A stretch of 64,000 nt of DNA from Rikenella microfusus (GCA_020722565.1 DYKO01000011.1:29127-93126), one strand, 5' to 3'; positions 28,225 through 37,710 are shown, counted from the first letter of the stretch. Notes: a model not told the origin generated them from the letters alone. Numbers and translations: made by a program.

Positions 28225-28395
28225 GTTTGATAGAGAATTGAAATTTAATACTGTCAAAAATTTAATTTAAAGGTTAAGAGTATTCCTTCCTGTTTCGATC
28301 AATAATAAAAATGCTTGTTGCTAATCAACTAAAGCAAAAAGATAATTGTTTTGAAATCGATTTATGGTTAAATTAGAGAGTTAAATTTTTTACAA

Positions 28396-28869
28396 ATGAC
28401 CGAACACGAAAAGTTTATGGATGAGACCATTAATCTTGCCATAGCGGGGGTTTTGGCTGGCGATGGGGGTCCTTTTGGGGCCATTGTGGTAAAGGATGGG
28501 AAAATTGTGGGGAGGGGAAATAACCATGTAACCTCAACAAACGACCCCACAGCTCATGCCGAAGTTATGGCTATTCGCGATGCCTGTAAAAATCTTAATA
28601 CGTTTCAACTTAATGGTTGTGTGCTTTACACTTCATGCGAACCCTGTCCAATGTGCTTCGGGGCTATTTACTGGGCTCGCATCGACAAGGTTTACTACTC
28701 GGCAAACCGGCACATGGCTTCGTATCATGGTTTCGACGATAGCTTTATTTACGATGAGATAAATCTTTCGTTTGATCGGCGCCGCATTCCCTTCATTCCC
28801 GTTAGCCCCGAAAAGGGCATTGTCCCCTTCCGCGAGTGGGATAATAAGGAAAATAAGATTAAATATTAG
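28396..28869 (+). CDS. guaD: Guanine deaminase, CDA-fold
   Basis: This 157-residue cytidine-deaminase-fold enzyme converts guanine to xanthine. It carries the zinc and proton-shuttle motif DPTAHAEVMAI and the second zinc motif YTSCEPCPMCFGAIYWAR. The C-terminal part, GFDDSFIYDEI and the IPFIPV segment, and overall length resemble Bacillus GuaD more than the tRNA deaminase TadA. It stands alone with no other purine catabolism gene nearby. Distinction from other nucleobase deaminases is by recalled similarity to GuaD. Confidence 0.88.
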   Translation: MTEHEKFMDETINLAIAGVLAGDGGPFGAIVVKDGKIVGRGNNHVTSTNDPTAHAEVMAIRDACKNLNTFQLNGCVLYTSCEPCPMCFGAIYWARIDKVYYSANRHMASYHGFDDSFIYDEINLSFDRRRIPFIPVSPEKGIVPFREWDNKENKIKY

Positions 28870-28934
28870 TATCGTTTATAAATCTTATTTCGTTAGTTTT
28901 TGGGTCATTTTATTTTATTGGATACTCTGATATT

Positions 28935-29861
28935 ATGGCAAAGTCAAAAAATGTTGCCTTGGTGCTTGGAAGTGGTGGCGCACGTGGACTTGCACACATA
29001 GGGGTAATTGAGGAACTTACCCGACGGGGGTACAGTATCACTTCGATATCAGGCTCCTCTATGGGAGCCCTTGTTGGAGGGTTACTTGCTGCTAATAAAC
29101 TCGAAGATTACAAAAAGTGGATCCTTACGCTCGATAAAATCGACATTTTTAATCTGATTGATTTTACCATATCATCAAAAGGCCTAATTAAGGGGCATAA
29201 GGTTTTTGAAAAAATGCAGGAGCAGAATATGATTCCTGATATAAACATCAAGGATCTGCCAATTCCCTATACCGCCGTAGCTGTTGATATTATCAATAAT
29301 CAACTTGTCGTTTTTAAATCCGGAAAGCTTCACGATGCCATACGGGCATCCATTTCCATTCCCAACGTTTTTACACCCATGCCATACAATGGCACATTGC
29401 TGGTTGATGGTGGGGTACTTTCGCCTTTACCCTTGGAGTATATTGAACGGAAAGATTCCGATTGGCTTGTGGCTATTGATTTGAATGCCATTACCCCCTA
29501 TGAACCTGTTGAGGTGCAGATTGACAGGGATAACAAAAACCGATGGCTAAATGATAATCAAAAACTTGCCCAATTATCGAAGCAATGGGATAGAATTTTT
29601 GGCCAAAATACACATAATGAGAAAAAAAACGTCCCTAAATCATTAACTTCAAAAAGCATTGGGTATTTTGATTTGGCCATGCGTTCGGTTCAGCTAATGC
29701 AATCGCAGCTCACCCAGTATGCCCTTAGGGTTACTCCACCCGATGTGCTGATATCAATTTCAAAGAATTCAGCAACGGTTTTTGAGTTTTATCGTGCCGC
29801 TGAACTTATAGAGTATGGCCGTAGGCAATGCGCTCGTGTTTTGGATGAAAAGGGGCTATAG
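28935..29861 (+). CDS. Patatin-like phospholipase, RssA/NTE type
   Basis: The 308-residue protein has the patatin dyad: oxyanion loop LGSGGARGLAHIG at the N-terminus, nucleophile SGSSMGALVGG (GxSxG, about residue 42) and the aspartate in LLVDGGVLSPLP (DGG, about 160). These enzymes cleave acyl groups from phospholipids. No signal peptide is present, so it is probably cytosolic or loosely membrane-bound. It converges with rlmB, and their stop codons overlap within 6 bases. Confidence 0.9.
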   Translation: MAKSKNVALVLGSGGARGLAHIGVIEELTRRGYSITSISGSSMGALVGGLLAANKLEDYKKWILTLDKIDIFNLIDFTISSKGLIKGHKVFEKMQEQNMIPDINIKDLPIPYTAVAVDIINNQLVVFKSGKLHDAIRASISIPNVFTPMPYNGTLLVDGGVLSPLPLEYIERKDSDWLVAIDLNAITPYEPVEVQIDRDNKNRWLNDNQKLAQLSKQWDRIFGQNTHNEKKNVPKSLTSKSIGYFDLAMRSVQLMQSQLTQYALRVTPPDVLISISKNSATVFEFYRAAELIEYGRRQCARVLDEKGL

Positions 29862-30596
29862 GCTACGCTGCCTAACGGCTTCGTATAGTACAATCCCTGT
29901 GGCAACCGATACATTTAACGATTCAATTTTTCCCATAAGTGGTATTCGAACCACTTCGTTCGACAGCCGTAGCACTTCGGGATGAATTCCGGTATCCTCG
30001 GCGCCCACCACCAAGGCTAATGGACCAGTGTAGTCGGCTTCGTATATCAATTTTGAACCCTTTTCGCTGGTCGAAACTATTTTAAAACCTTTATCGCGTA
30101 ATTGGTAGCACAACATTTTTAAGCTGCCCACACGGCAAATTGGTACGTTGTAAAGGGCACCTGTCGATGTTTTAATGGCATCGCTGCCAATATTGGCTGA
30201 ACCCTTAGCGGGGACAATAATAGCGTCAACTCCAGCACACTCTGCAGTGCGAACAATGGCACCAAAGTTTCGGACATCGGTAACCCTATCAAGAACCAGT
30301 AAAAATGGGGTGGCTTTGCTTTCCAGCAATTTAGGAAGAAGTTCGTCAATGCTGCTTACATCAATGGGCGAGGTGAAGGCGATAACACCCTGATGGTTCT
30401 TATCGATATACTTTTTGAATGCCTCGTTGGGTTGATACTGAAAGGGGATGTTTTGATGTTTGAGCATGCCTAGCAGCTCTGATGCTAGATTGCCGGTTAG
30501 CCCCTGGCGAATTATTACCTTGCTGAACTTGGCTCCGGCTTTGATTGCCTCCAGTACGGCTCTGATTCCAAAAATTACATTTTCGTTTTTCTCCAT
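29856..30596 (-). CDS. rlmB: 23S rRNA (guanosine-2'-O-)-methyltransferase RlmB
   Basis: The 246-residue SPOUT methyltransferase has an N-terminal substrate-binding domain (VIFGIRAVLEAIKAG) and the knotted SpoU domain with LDRVTDVRNFGAIVRTAECA, VVGAEDTGIHPEVLR and IPLMGKIESLNVSVATGIVLYE. RlmB modifies G2251 of 23S rRNA in E. coli. Related TrmH-group enzymes of other specificity share these motifs, so the exact nucleotide is inferred. It starts 5 bases after the ABC-F gene and is likely co-transcribed. Confidence 0.9.
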   Translation of the reverse strand: MEKNENVIFGIRAVLEAIKAGAKFSKVIIRQGLTGNLASELLGMLKHQNIPFQYQPNEAFKKYIDKNHQGVIAFTSPIDVSSIDELLPKLLESKATPFLLVLDRVTDVRNFGAIVRTAECAGVDAIIVPAKGSANIGSDAIKTSTGALYNVPICRVGSLKMLCYQLRDKGFKIVSTSEKGSKLIYEADYTGPLALVVGAEDTGIHPEVLRLSNEVVRIPLMGKIESLNVSVATGIVLYEAVRQRSL

Positions 30597-30601
30597 TGCT
30601 G

Positions 30602-32563
30602 CTAGTTTAATGCATTTCGTTTTACCTTTAGTTCCTCAACCTGAGTTAGTGCCTGTTCCCATTGGTCAAACAAAATGTTAAGTTTTGTTTTTAACGATTC
30701 GTAGTTCTGGAAGAAGTTTTTGTTGTTAAGGTCAATACCATGCAATGTGGGCTCGACCAACTTTTGGTCAATATTCTTGATTTCTAGCTCGGTTTTGGTA
30801 ATTTCAAGTTCAAGTTTTTGGGCCTGGCCTTCAGCCTTACGTATGAGTTTTTCAATTTCCTTTCGTTCCTCCCAAAACTTTTTCTGGTCCGATGCCACTC
30901 CATCGGCCTTAGATAATTTTTGTTCCGCTTGTTTAACCTCAAGTTCCTTCAGCGAATCCATTTTTTTGCGATGTAGGAAATCGTAAATTCCACCAATATG
31001 CTCCTTTACGCTGCCGTTGGTGAATTCATAAATCCTATCGACTAACCCATTCAGAAAATCGCGGTCGTGCGATACCAGAATTAGCGTTCCGTTGAATGCT
31101 TTAAGTGCATTCTTGAGCACATCCTTTGAGCGCATGTCGAGGTGGTTGGTGGGCTCATCCAGAACCAAAAGGTTGTAGGGTTGCAGCATCAGTTTGGTTA
31201 GAGCCAAACGATTTCGCTCTCCTCCAGATAAAACGCTTACGCGCTTGTCTACATCTTCGCCTCTGAAAAGGAATGCTCCTAGAATATCGCGCATACGTGT
31301 GCGGATATCACCTGTTGCAACCCTATCGATGGTTTCCAGAACCGTTAGGTTGCCATCGAGCAGTTCGTCCTGATTTTGGGCAAAGTAGCCCACGGAAACG
31401 TTATGACCTATTTTTAAATGACCATCATAATCGAGTTCTCCAACAATAATTCGGCTCATGGTGGTTTTGCCCTCACCATTCCGCCCTACAAAGGCCACTT
31501 TTTGTCCGCGCTCAATGGTAAATGTAACATCTGAAAATATCAACTTTTGACCAAAACTTTTGGCTACCTGCCGAGCCTCAACTACCACATCACCCGAGCG
31601 GGGCGCCTCGGGGAAGCGTATGTTCAACTTAGAAGTATCCTCTTCATCAACCTCAACCAGTTCCATACGTTCCAGCATCTTAATGCGCGATTGAACCTGA
31701 ACGGCCTTTGTGGCTTTATATCGGAAACGTTCAATAAATTCTTGGGTATCCTCAATGAGTTTTTGTTGGTTTCGGTAGGCCGCAAGTTGCTGCTCGCGCC
31801 GCTCTTGCCTCAGCTCAACGTACTGGGAATAGGGAACACGGTAGTCGTAAATTTTTCCCAGCGAAATTTCGAGGGTGCGGTGGGTAACGTTATCCAAAAA
31901 TGCACGGTCGTGCGAAATAAGGATTAACGAACCGTTATAAGCCTTAAGGTAATCCTCAAGCCATTGTATCGACTCAATATCCAAATGGTTGGTGGGCTCA
32001 TCAAGGAGTAAAACCTGAGGGTTTTGCAGTAGTATTTTGGCAAGTTCAATGCGCATGCGCCACCCGCCACTAAATTCCGATGTTTGTCGGTTAAAATCGG
32101 AGCGTTTAAAGCCCAGCCCAATGAGCGTTTGTTCCGCACGGGCATCGGCGGAGTCACCATCAACAATGGCGTATCGGTCGTTCAGCTCAGCCAACTTATT
32201 TATAAGTTCAAGGTATTCCCTGCTCTCATAATCGGTGCGGCTGGCTATGAGCTTCGCTATTTTTTCGGTTTCGCGTTTAATGGCTATGATTTCGGTAAAG
32301 GCTAGGCGGGCTTCATCCAAAACACTTTGTCCCGATGCCAACTTCATATGCTGGGGCAGGTAGCCCAATTGCACATCGTTTGGTATTGCGATGGAACCCT
32401 GAGTGGCCTGCATTTCGCCTGCAATTAAACGTAACAGTGTGGTTTTTCCTGCTCCGTTCTTTCCAACAAGCCCAACCCGTTCTCCACCCGTAAGCTGAAA
32501 ACTTATGCCCTTAAAAAGTTCAAACCCACCAAAACTCAGATGAATATTGTTTACCGATATCAT
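30602..32563 (-). CDS. ABC-F family ATPase
   Basis: The 653-residue protein has two ABC ATPase domains and no membrane part: Walker A GLVGKNGAGKTTLLRLI with signature FSGGWRMRIELAKILL, and AFVGRNGEGKTTMSRII with LSGGERNRLALTKLML. Both Walker B motifs read LLLDEPTNHLD or LVLDEPTNHLD. The interdomain linker (about 240-310, RREQQLAAYRNQQKLIE) and a C-terminal coiled coil (about 545-653) are present, the latter as in Uup. ABC-F proteins act on the ribosome to resolve stalls or on antibiotic-bound ribosomes; which of these applies is not shown. Confidence 0.92.
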   Translation of the reverse strand: MISVNNIHLSFGGFELFKGISFQLTGGERVGLVGKNGAGKTTLLRLIAGEMQATQGSIAIPNDVQLGYLPQHMKLASGQSVLDEARLAFTEIIAIKRETEKIAKLIASRTDYESREYLELINKLAELNDRYAIVDGDSADARAEQTLIGLGFKRSDFNRQTSEFSGGWRMRIELAKILLQNPQVLLLDEPTNHLDIESIQWLEDYLKAYNGSLILISHDRAFLDNVTHRTLEISLGKIYDYRVPYSQYVELRQERREQQLAAYRNQQKLIEDTQEFIERFRYKATKAVQVQSRIKMLERMELVEVDEEDTSKLNIRFPEAPRSGDVVVEARQVAKSFGQKLIFSDVTFTIERGQKVAFVGRNGEGKTTMSRIIVGELDYDGHLKIGHNVSVGYFAQNQDELLDGNLTVLETIDRVATGDIRTRMRDILGAFLFRGEDVDKRVSVLSGGERNRLALTKLMLQPYNLLVLDEPTNHLDMRSKDVLKNALKAFNGTLILVSHDRDFLNGLVDRIYEFTNGSVKEHIGGIYDFLHRKKMDSLKELEVKQAEQKLSKADGVASDQKKFWEERKEIEKLIRKAEGQAQKLELEITKTELEIKNIDQKLVEPTLHGIDLNNKNFFQNYESLKTKLNILFDQWEQALTQVEELKVKRNALN

Positions 32564-33118
32564 GCATCAAAACATAAAGCGTTGCAAAGTTAATATTTTG
32601 AATATAACAGACCAAGTTGCGCTGCTATCACATGTAATTGAATGATCTTAGGCTAATGTTTAGTAGAAATTTTTATTTCAATCACTCGTTTTCGGGAAAC
32701 AATAATTTTTATATCGTTCATAACTTAAACTTTCATAGTTTGCATATGTGGCTTTTATTTTTCACAAATGGCAAACCAACAAAAAAAACGAGTATTGAGT
32801 AGAGTTTAAAAATGATAAAGTTTGTAAAGATTAAAGTATATTTTATTTATAACTATTAATTAAATCCAGATTAAGTATTAGGAATGTAATTAACTAATGC
32901 TTAGTTTGTTGGTTAACCAATGGGTATTTGGGTTAATCCCGAGAATTCATTGATTTAGTATGTCCTTAGGCAAAATCGCATTAACTAATGCGTAATTTGG
33001 GTTTAACTAAAAAAAGCATAAGTTCTATTTATAATGTTTCTATTATTAGTAATTTAACTTTATATACTTTCATATTTATGAAATTTTAAGACAGAACTTG
33101 CTGTATTATAAAAACAGT
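32564..33118. other. AT-rich intergenic region with an imperfect direct repeat
   Basis: About 550 bases between the start of the ABC-F gene and the promoter of the subtilisin-like gene hold no convincing gene on either strand. The 12-mer attaactaatgc occurs at 32889-32900 and 32980-32991, followed in both by similar AT-rich sequence with a ggTTAAC-like element. The second copy lies in a palindrome gcattaactaatgc (32978-32991). Confidence 0.5.
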
Positions 33119-33126
33119 TAAATTTG
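33098..33126 (+). promoter_or_regulatory. Putative promoter for the subtilisin-like gene
   Basis: TTG at 33098-33100, 18-base spacer, and TAAATTTG at 33119-33126 (perfect TAnnTTTG); leader of about 36 bases to the ATG at 33169. Confidence 0.5.
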
Positions 33127-33168
33127 CTTGATTTAAATTTTATCTAATCATATTAAACCGTAAGAGTT

Positions 33169-34674
33169 ATGAAACTTTTTAAATTCTTTATTTTTGCTTT
33201 TTTAATGATAGGAGTTTCCTGCACAAGGGATGATAATTCAGTTATAGAACCTCAGGAAAACAATACAAGTCTTGAGCCCTTATCTCCTAAGGAAATAAAT
33301 GCCATTATCGACAGCCATTTAAAGAAAAAGGGCAGTTTTGAATGGAAAGATGTTGATGCTTTTGTGATTTGGAGCGCTCTTAAGCATGGAAATAATATCC
33401 TGACTGTTGGGTACTCCGATGTCCCATTTTCGGAAGATAAAAGTTCAGCTATTGCTGATGCTAAAAAGGATGTATTAGACATTACATTGAGCATTGAAAA
33501 TGATCAATGTAAAGAGGTCAAATCGTATGAAAAAATTGTCATATACGAACCCAAGGAGTTGAACTATGTTGATTTGGAGGTAACCAAAATCGAAACGGTA
33601 GAGGCACTTATGAGTTCGAAGAATGTTCGTTATTTAGAACCTTCAGGTTACAACTACTTTGCCCACGATAATATGGTTAAAAGTACATTGGGTTGTGGCA
33701 AATCAGGGGATGCCATTAATCCTATAGATTATAGAGTTGTTGCACCCAATGCTCAGGTGTCGTGGACTTTCTATAAGCATAATATTCCACAAGCATGGGC
33801 ATACAGTACGGGTAGGAGAATAACGGTTGGGCTGATTGATACTGGTGTTTCGCCTTACCAGTCGTTGCTGGGCAGCAGTTTTAACCAGGGCTACTCATCG
33901 GGTAGGTTCATACAGAAGTACGGCACTTACGTGAACTCCATTTGGCCATGGGATACAAAAACCGATGGGCCCGATGATCAATGCGGTCATGGCACGCTAA
34001 TGGCTGCAACCATTGCAGGTCCTCGCAATAGCCTTAATATGCCCACAGGTGTAGCATACAACTGCAATCTGGTTGTATATAGGGCAACGGGCGATGTGGT
34101 TATTGATGGCTACCACGAAAAGAGGGGAGTGTCTCAGGCTCTTATCGAACTTGCAAACAGGGGTGATGTGCGCATTATCTCTATGTCAATTGGGAATATC
34201 TTCACTGCAAGCAATGTTAGCGATGCTATAAAATATGCATACTCTAAGGGCAAGATGCTAATTGCTGCTGGTGGGACATCTACTACTTTCACAAACTGGG
34301 CTGGGGTGATTTTCCCTGCCAACATGGACGAAACCATTGCCGTTACAGGGATTACTGATGGACCCAACTATACCGAGTGCGCTATATGTCACAAGGGCAG
34401 TAAAATCGATTTTACTGTAGTTATGCAGCGAGCAAAAGATAGCGAAAGAAGTTCGGTTTGCCTGGGTTACTACAATAATGACCGGTCGTATGTTGGGGGG
34501 TCATCGGTTTCAACTGCCACCACTGCGGGCATTGCTGCTCTGATTTGGGCTAAAAACCCAACATGGACCCGCCAGCAGGTTTTTGACAGAATGAAGCAAT
34601 CGGCATCGTTTTATCCCAATCGACATCCCAATTTTGGCTGGGGCTCCATAAATGCCTTGACAGCAGTTCAGTAG
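33169..34674 (+). CDS. Subtilisin-like (S8) serine protease lipoprotein
   Basis: The 501-residue protein starts with a lipoprotein signal (FIFAFLMIGVSC18), then an unassigned region with possible inhibitor-like propeptide (about 40-160), and an S8 domain. Catalytic residues: D224 in VGLIDTGVSP, H274 in QCGHGTLMAATIAG and S446 in GGSSVSTATTAG. The usual Asn of the oxyanion hole (AAGN) is replaced by Gly in IAAGGTS. The ATP after the catalytic Ser is also changed to TAT. The protein is probably surface or periplasmic. It has its own promoter and terminator. Activity is likely but the altered oxyanion position makes it less than certain. Confidence 0.88.
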   Translation: MKLFKFFIFAFLMIGVSCTRDDNSVIEPQENNTSLEPLSPKEINAIIDSHLKKKGSFEWKDVDAFVIWSALKHGNNILTVGYSDVPFSEDKSSAIADAKKDVLDITLSIENDQCKEVKSYEKIVIYEPKELNYVDLEVTKIETVEALMSSKNVRYLEPSGYNYFAHDNMVKSTLGCGKSGDAINPIDYRVVAPNAQVSWTFYKHNIPQAWAYSTGRRITVGLIDTGVSPYQSLLGSSFNQGYSSGRFIQKYGTYVNSIWPWDTKTDGPDDQCGHGTLMAATIAGPRNSLNMPTGVAYNCNLVVYRATGDVVIDGYHEKRGVSQALIELANRGDVRIISMSIGNIFTASNVSDAIKYAYSKGKMLIAAGGTSTTFTNWAGVIFPANMDETIAVTGITDGPNYTECAICHKGSKIDFTVVMQRAKDSERSSVCLGYYNNDRSYVGGSSVSTATTAGIAALIWAKNPTWTRQQVFDRMKQSASFYPNRHPNFGWGSINALTAVQ

Positions 34675-34687
34675 CAATTAAAAGCAA

Positions 34688-34709
34688 AAAGCCCCGTAAG
34701 GGGCTTTTA
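34688..34709. terminator. Bidirectional terminator between protease and TonB receptor genes
   Basis: Nine-base stem (aaaagcccc/ggggctttt) with a GTAA loop and T-rich flanks on both strands; it serves the converging genes. Confidence 0.85.
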
Positions 34710-34721
34710 CTTTTCTCAATA

Positions 34722-37130
34722 CTATTTTACCAGATTTCCCAACTTAAACCCAAAGTAGATGGTTCGGGGTGATGTGGGGCCGTAAATATATTCGGGGTCG
34801 CGATTGATTCCTATATCGAAATCTTTTTGGTATGAGTTAAATAGATTCTTAATCCCACCAAAGAATTGCAGCGTATTTTCACCCAACTTTATATCGTATG
34901 AAAGTTTAATGCCAAAATCATAGAAATCGGAAGTTTTTCTGAGTTCTCCATTTTCTGGATCGGTGTTGGGGCCAAAGTATGGTGCCAGCATGGGACCGGT
35001 GTAGGTTGAATTTACCGAGAGGCAAAATGCATCAGCAAAATCCCAGTCCATCATAAGGTAGCCATAGCGGTTTGGTGTACGGAAGAACCGCTTTTCATTG
35101 AATTCCTGCGGGGCATCGTAACGTGATGATTGAATGGTTAGTCCACCTGTAAGTGTGAAATCCTGCATGGTTTTAAATTTTACTTCTACGTTAAGCCCCT
35201 TAACGGTTGCGCCATCAGCAGCGTTGCGACGGGTGTATATAACTGTTCCGTTTTCATCGGGTGTTCCAATTTCGTTGACGAACGGGTCCTGCAGGCGGGT
35301 GTAAAATAATTCGGTTAGGAATCCAATGTAGTAGCTGTTGATGGGTATATTGGCATCAATCGATGCCATTATGCTATGGCTGGTTTCCTGCTTAAGATTT
35401 GGATCGTTGCGGTTTATAACCTGTCGGGAGCCTGATGTTTCCACATGCAGGTCTTCATCAAATATTTGAGGGGCACGGTAACCCTGTGAGTACGAAAGGC
35501 GTGTTTGCAACCAATTGGTAGCATTGTACATCAGGCTGACACGCGGAACTAAAACGATACCCCTTTTGTCGTTGTTCTCGGTATTGGCATGATCAATAAC
35601 GGCGTATTGTTCAACGCGGGCACCAAGCGAAGTTTTAAATCGACCTATACCCATATCGTGTTGCACAAAAGTGCCATAGGTAAAGAGCGACTGATCCGAA
35701 ATAGTGGTGTTCCCAACCTGTGGAAAATCGATACTCAGCGTATCGCCTGTAATGGGATCGATATTGAATATGGGGTGGGTTAAATCGCGGTAGGCCAGTT
35801 TGTTATCGTTTAAACGGCTGCCGGTTATTTCGGCGCCTGCCGTAACGGTTGAGGTTCCCAACATGGCTTTGTACTGCAATCCAGCGTTTGCAGTAATATC
35901 TTTTGATTGGCCATAGCTGCTTAATGATTGATTAGCTCCATAGTACGAATCGCGATTAAGATACTGTGCCGAGGCATAGACCGAAAAAAGATCGTACTGA
36001 CGGAAAAAGCGTTCAAAGGTAAGAGAACCTGCCCGCATGTCGTGTTTAAGGGCTTCGGCTATATCACGCTCATGCAACGGTTGGGATTGCTTATTGCCAC
36101 CGTCTCTTTTTTCATGAATCAGAAAGAAATCAAAGGCAAGTTTAGAGCGTTCGCCTACCTTTTGCCATAACCGGGTTCCCAAGCTAAGGTTGTTGAGCGG
36201 GGCAAGTTCAGAATACCTATCGCCATTGGCATCGAACATGTTTCGGTCGCGGGTAAACCCGTAGATGGTAATGCCAGTTTGGTTATTATCGGCAATAAGG
36301 GTATTGCTGAAGTTGGCCGAAAAATCGCCAACAGGTCCGTTGCTGTTTTTTACACCCCAACCGGTGAGTGTGCCCGTTGAACCCACCTCGAATGAGTTTA
36401 GCAGGGCATCCTTTAGAATGATATTAATGGTTCCGGCAATGGCATTGCTTCCGTATAGAACCGACCCACCCCCGCGAACTATCTCTATACGCTCTATCAT
36501 GTTAGCGGGTAGTAATTCCAAACCATAAACACCAGCTAACCCGCTATATATTGGGCGGCTATTAATGAGAATTTGGCTATAAGAGCCCGCCATGCCATTC
36601 ATCCGAACCTGGCTGAACCCGCAATTCTGGCAATTGGTCTCGAGTCGCATTCCCGGCATGAAATTCAGTGCCTCACCAACCACCACCGATTGGGTTGAGC
36701 TAAAAAGTGCAGGTGCAATGGTATTCACTATAACTGGGGCCTGAGTGCGTTTCAATAGCCCTCTGTCGGCTGATACCACCACCTCGTCGAGGTTAAAGGA
36801 ATCTTCGTCAATAGTTACCTCAATGTAACTTTTTTCATTATCGTTAACCTCTACACTAATCTCTTTGGTTTTATATCCTATTCCGCTAATAACAAGAGTG
36901 TAACGGCCGCTTTTCAGATTGCAAAACGAAAAGTTACCTGCTTCATCGGTTACAACGCCTTGGGTTGTTCCTTTTACCACAACATTTACAAAGGGGACAT
37001 CCGTACCGTTTGATTTTACTGCGCCGGTAAGTTTACAAGTACTATCGTGGGTTGAGATATTTGCTAAAAGGTTTGACGCGTATGCTATTAGTATAAGTAG
37101 AAGTATTAATGATTTTATTTTGCTGGTCAT
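34722..37130 (-). CDS. TonB-dependent outer-membrane receptor
   Basis: From the ATG at 37130 the product has 802 residues: a signal peptide (LILLLILIAYASNLLA), a carboxypeptidase-regulatory-like domain (about 20-105, CKLTGAVKSNGTDVPFVNVV to TKEISVEV), a plug domain (about 125-240) and a 22-strand-type barrel ending GFKLGNLVK. The plug contains RLETNCQNCGFSQVRMNG, a CxxC pair just before the plug strand, and IEIVRGGGSVLYGSNAIAGT. These receptors import scarce substrates with TonB energy. The Cys pair and the His-rich neighbour suggest a metal or metal complex, which is inference. The in-frame extension to 37226 lacks a signal peptide and is rejected. Confidence 0.92.
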   Translation of the reverse strand: MTSKIKSLILLLILIAYASNLLANISTHDSTCKLTGAVKSNGTDVPFVNVVVKGTTQGVVTDEAGNFSFCNLKSGRYTLVISGIGYKTKEISVEVNDNEKSYIEVTIDEDSFNLDEVVVSADRGLLKRTQAPVIVNTIAPALFSSTQSVVVGEALNFMPGMRLETNCQNCGFSQVRMNGMAGSYSQILINSRPIYSGLAGVYGLELLPANMIERIEIVRGGGSVLYGSNAIAGTINIILKDALLNSFEVGSTGTLTGWGVKNSNGPVGDFSANFSNTLIADNNQTGITIYGFTRDRNMFDANGDRYSELAPLNNLSLGTRLWQKVGERSKLAFDFFLIHEKRDGGNKQSQPLHERDIAEALKHDMRAGSLTFERFFRQYDLFSVYASAQYLNRDSYYGANQSLSSYGQSKDITANAGLQYKAMLGTSTVTAGAEITGSRLNDNKLAYRDLTHPIFNIDPITGDTLSIDFPQVGNTTISDQSLFTYGTFVQHDMGIGRFKTSLGARVEQYAVIDHANTENNDKRGIVLVPRVSLMYNATNWLQTRLSYSQGYRAPQIFDEDLHVETSGSRQVINRNDPNLKQETSHSIMASIDANIPINSYYIGFLTELFYTRLQDPFVNEIGTPDENGTVIYTRRNAADGATVKGLNVEVKFKTMQDFTLTGGLTIQSSRYDAPQEFNEKRFFRTPNRYGYLMMDWDFADAFCLSVNSTYTGPMLAPYFGPNTDPENGELRKTSDFYDFGIKLSYDIKLGENTLQFFGGIKNLFNSYQKDFDIGINRDPEYIYGPTSPRTIYFGFKLGNLVK

Positions 37131-37219
37131 AATTTTGTAAACTATTAATAATATGAATATTGCTCTGCCTGATGATATATCACAACGTTTTGAGTTGTGT
37201 AAAACGAGAATGGGAGAAC

Positions 37220-37237
37220 TATACAAGAACCTGTATA
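37220..37237. repeat. Small inverted repeat upstream of the TonB receptor gene
   Basis: TATACA (37220-37225) and TGTATA (37232-37237) are a perfect 6-base dyad with a 6-base gap, in the short spacer between the His-rich gene and the receptor. A second dyad, cacaac and gttgtg, lies near 37182-37198. Either could bind a regulator; no family is assigned. Confidence 0.3.
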
Positions 37238-37248
37238 CTTGATAGGAT

Positions 37249-37605
37249 TTAAACTAAGGGAGGTGCCCGATTTGAGTGGAGTGTAAAGATGAAAGATTCA
37301 CAGTTAAAACGATATGGAGCAAAGAGAATTTCTGAATTGTGAGAATTGTTTTTTGGAATCTCTGTGCTTGTAACCAAAACAAAAACATTCCCTGAATCTG
37401 CTATAGCCCACTCTAAGGGTGAGTGGTGGTGAGTTTTTATTGGACTGGAATCGGAAGAGGTATTGTAGGGGTGTGCATGATGAATCAATTGTCCGTTAAT
37501 TAAATGAAAGTGTAGGTAAAAGGACTGAACTGCCAGGTTCCCTATTAAAATTTGCAATAGGAAAGCCGTCAGCAGAATTTTTTCAAAATGTTTTGCACCC
37601 TTCAT
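37249..37605 (-). CDS. Small His-rich membrane-anchored or secreted protein
   Basis: From the ATG at 37605 this is a 118-residue protein with one N-terminal hydrophobic segment (ILLTAFLLQILIGNLAV) and a His-rich rest: FYLHFHLINGQLIHHAHPYN and KTHHHSPLEW, then further single His. One Cys is near the C-terminus. Such His clusters are typical of metal-handling proteins. It is transcribed in the same direction as the TonB receptor, 118 bases upstream, from a strong promoter. A GTG at 37620 is open but would sit at the expected transcription start, so the ATG is preferred. No named family is recognised. Confidence 0.7.
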   Translation of the reverse strand: MKGAKHFEKILLTAFLLQILIGNLAVQSFYLHFHLINGQLIHHAHPYNTSSDSSPIKTHHHSPLEWAIADSGNVFVLVTSTEIPKNNSHNSEILFAPYRFNCESFIFTLHSNRAPPLV

Positions 37606-37624
37606 CTTCGATAATTTCACGTTG

Positions 37625-37654
37625 CAAAATTACATAAAGCATTGGTTATACAAA
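37625..37654 (-). promoter_or_regulatory. Bacteroidota-type promoter for the His-rich gene and TonB receptor
   Basis: Minus-strand TTTG (37651-37654), 18-base spacer, TAATTTTG (37625-37632), both perfect. Predicted start of transcription lies about 13 bases before the ATG at 37605. Confidence 0.6.
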
Positions 37655-37710
37655 TACCAAAAATGTTTTTTTATCTTAGCAAAAATTGACAAACCAAACC
37701 AATATAAGCC

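Noticed and set aside
32889..32991. CRISPR-like repeats
   Set aside because: Only two short, imperfect copies with unequal surroundings; no cas genes in the window.
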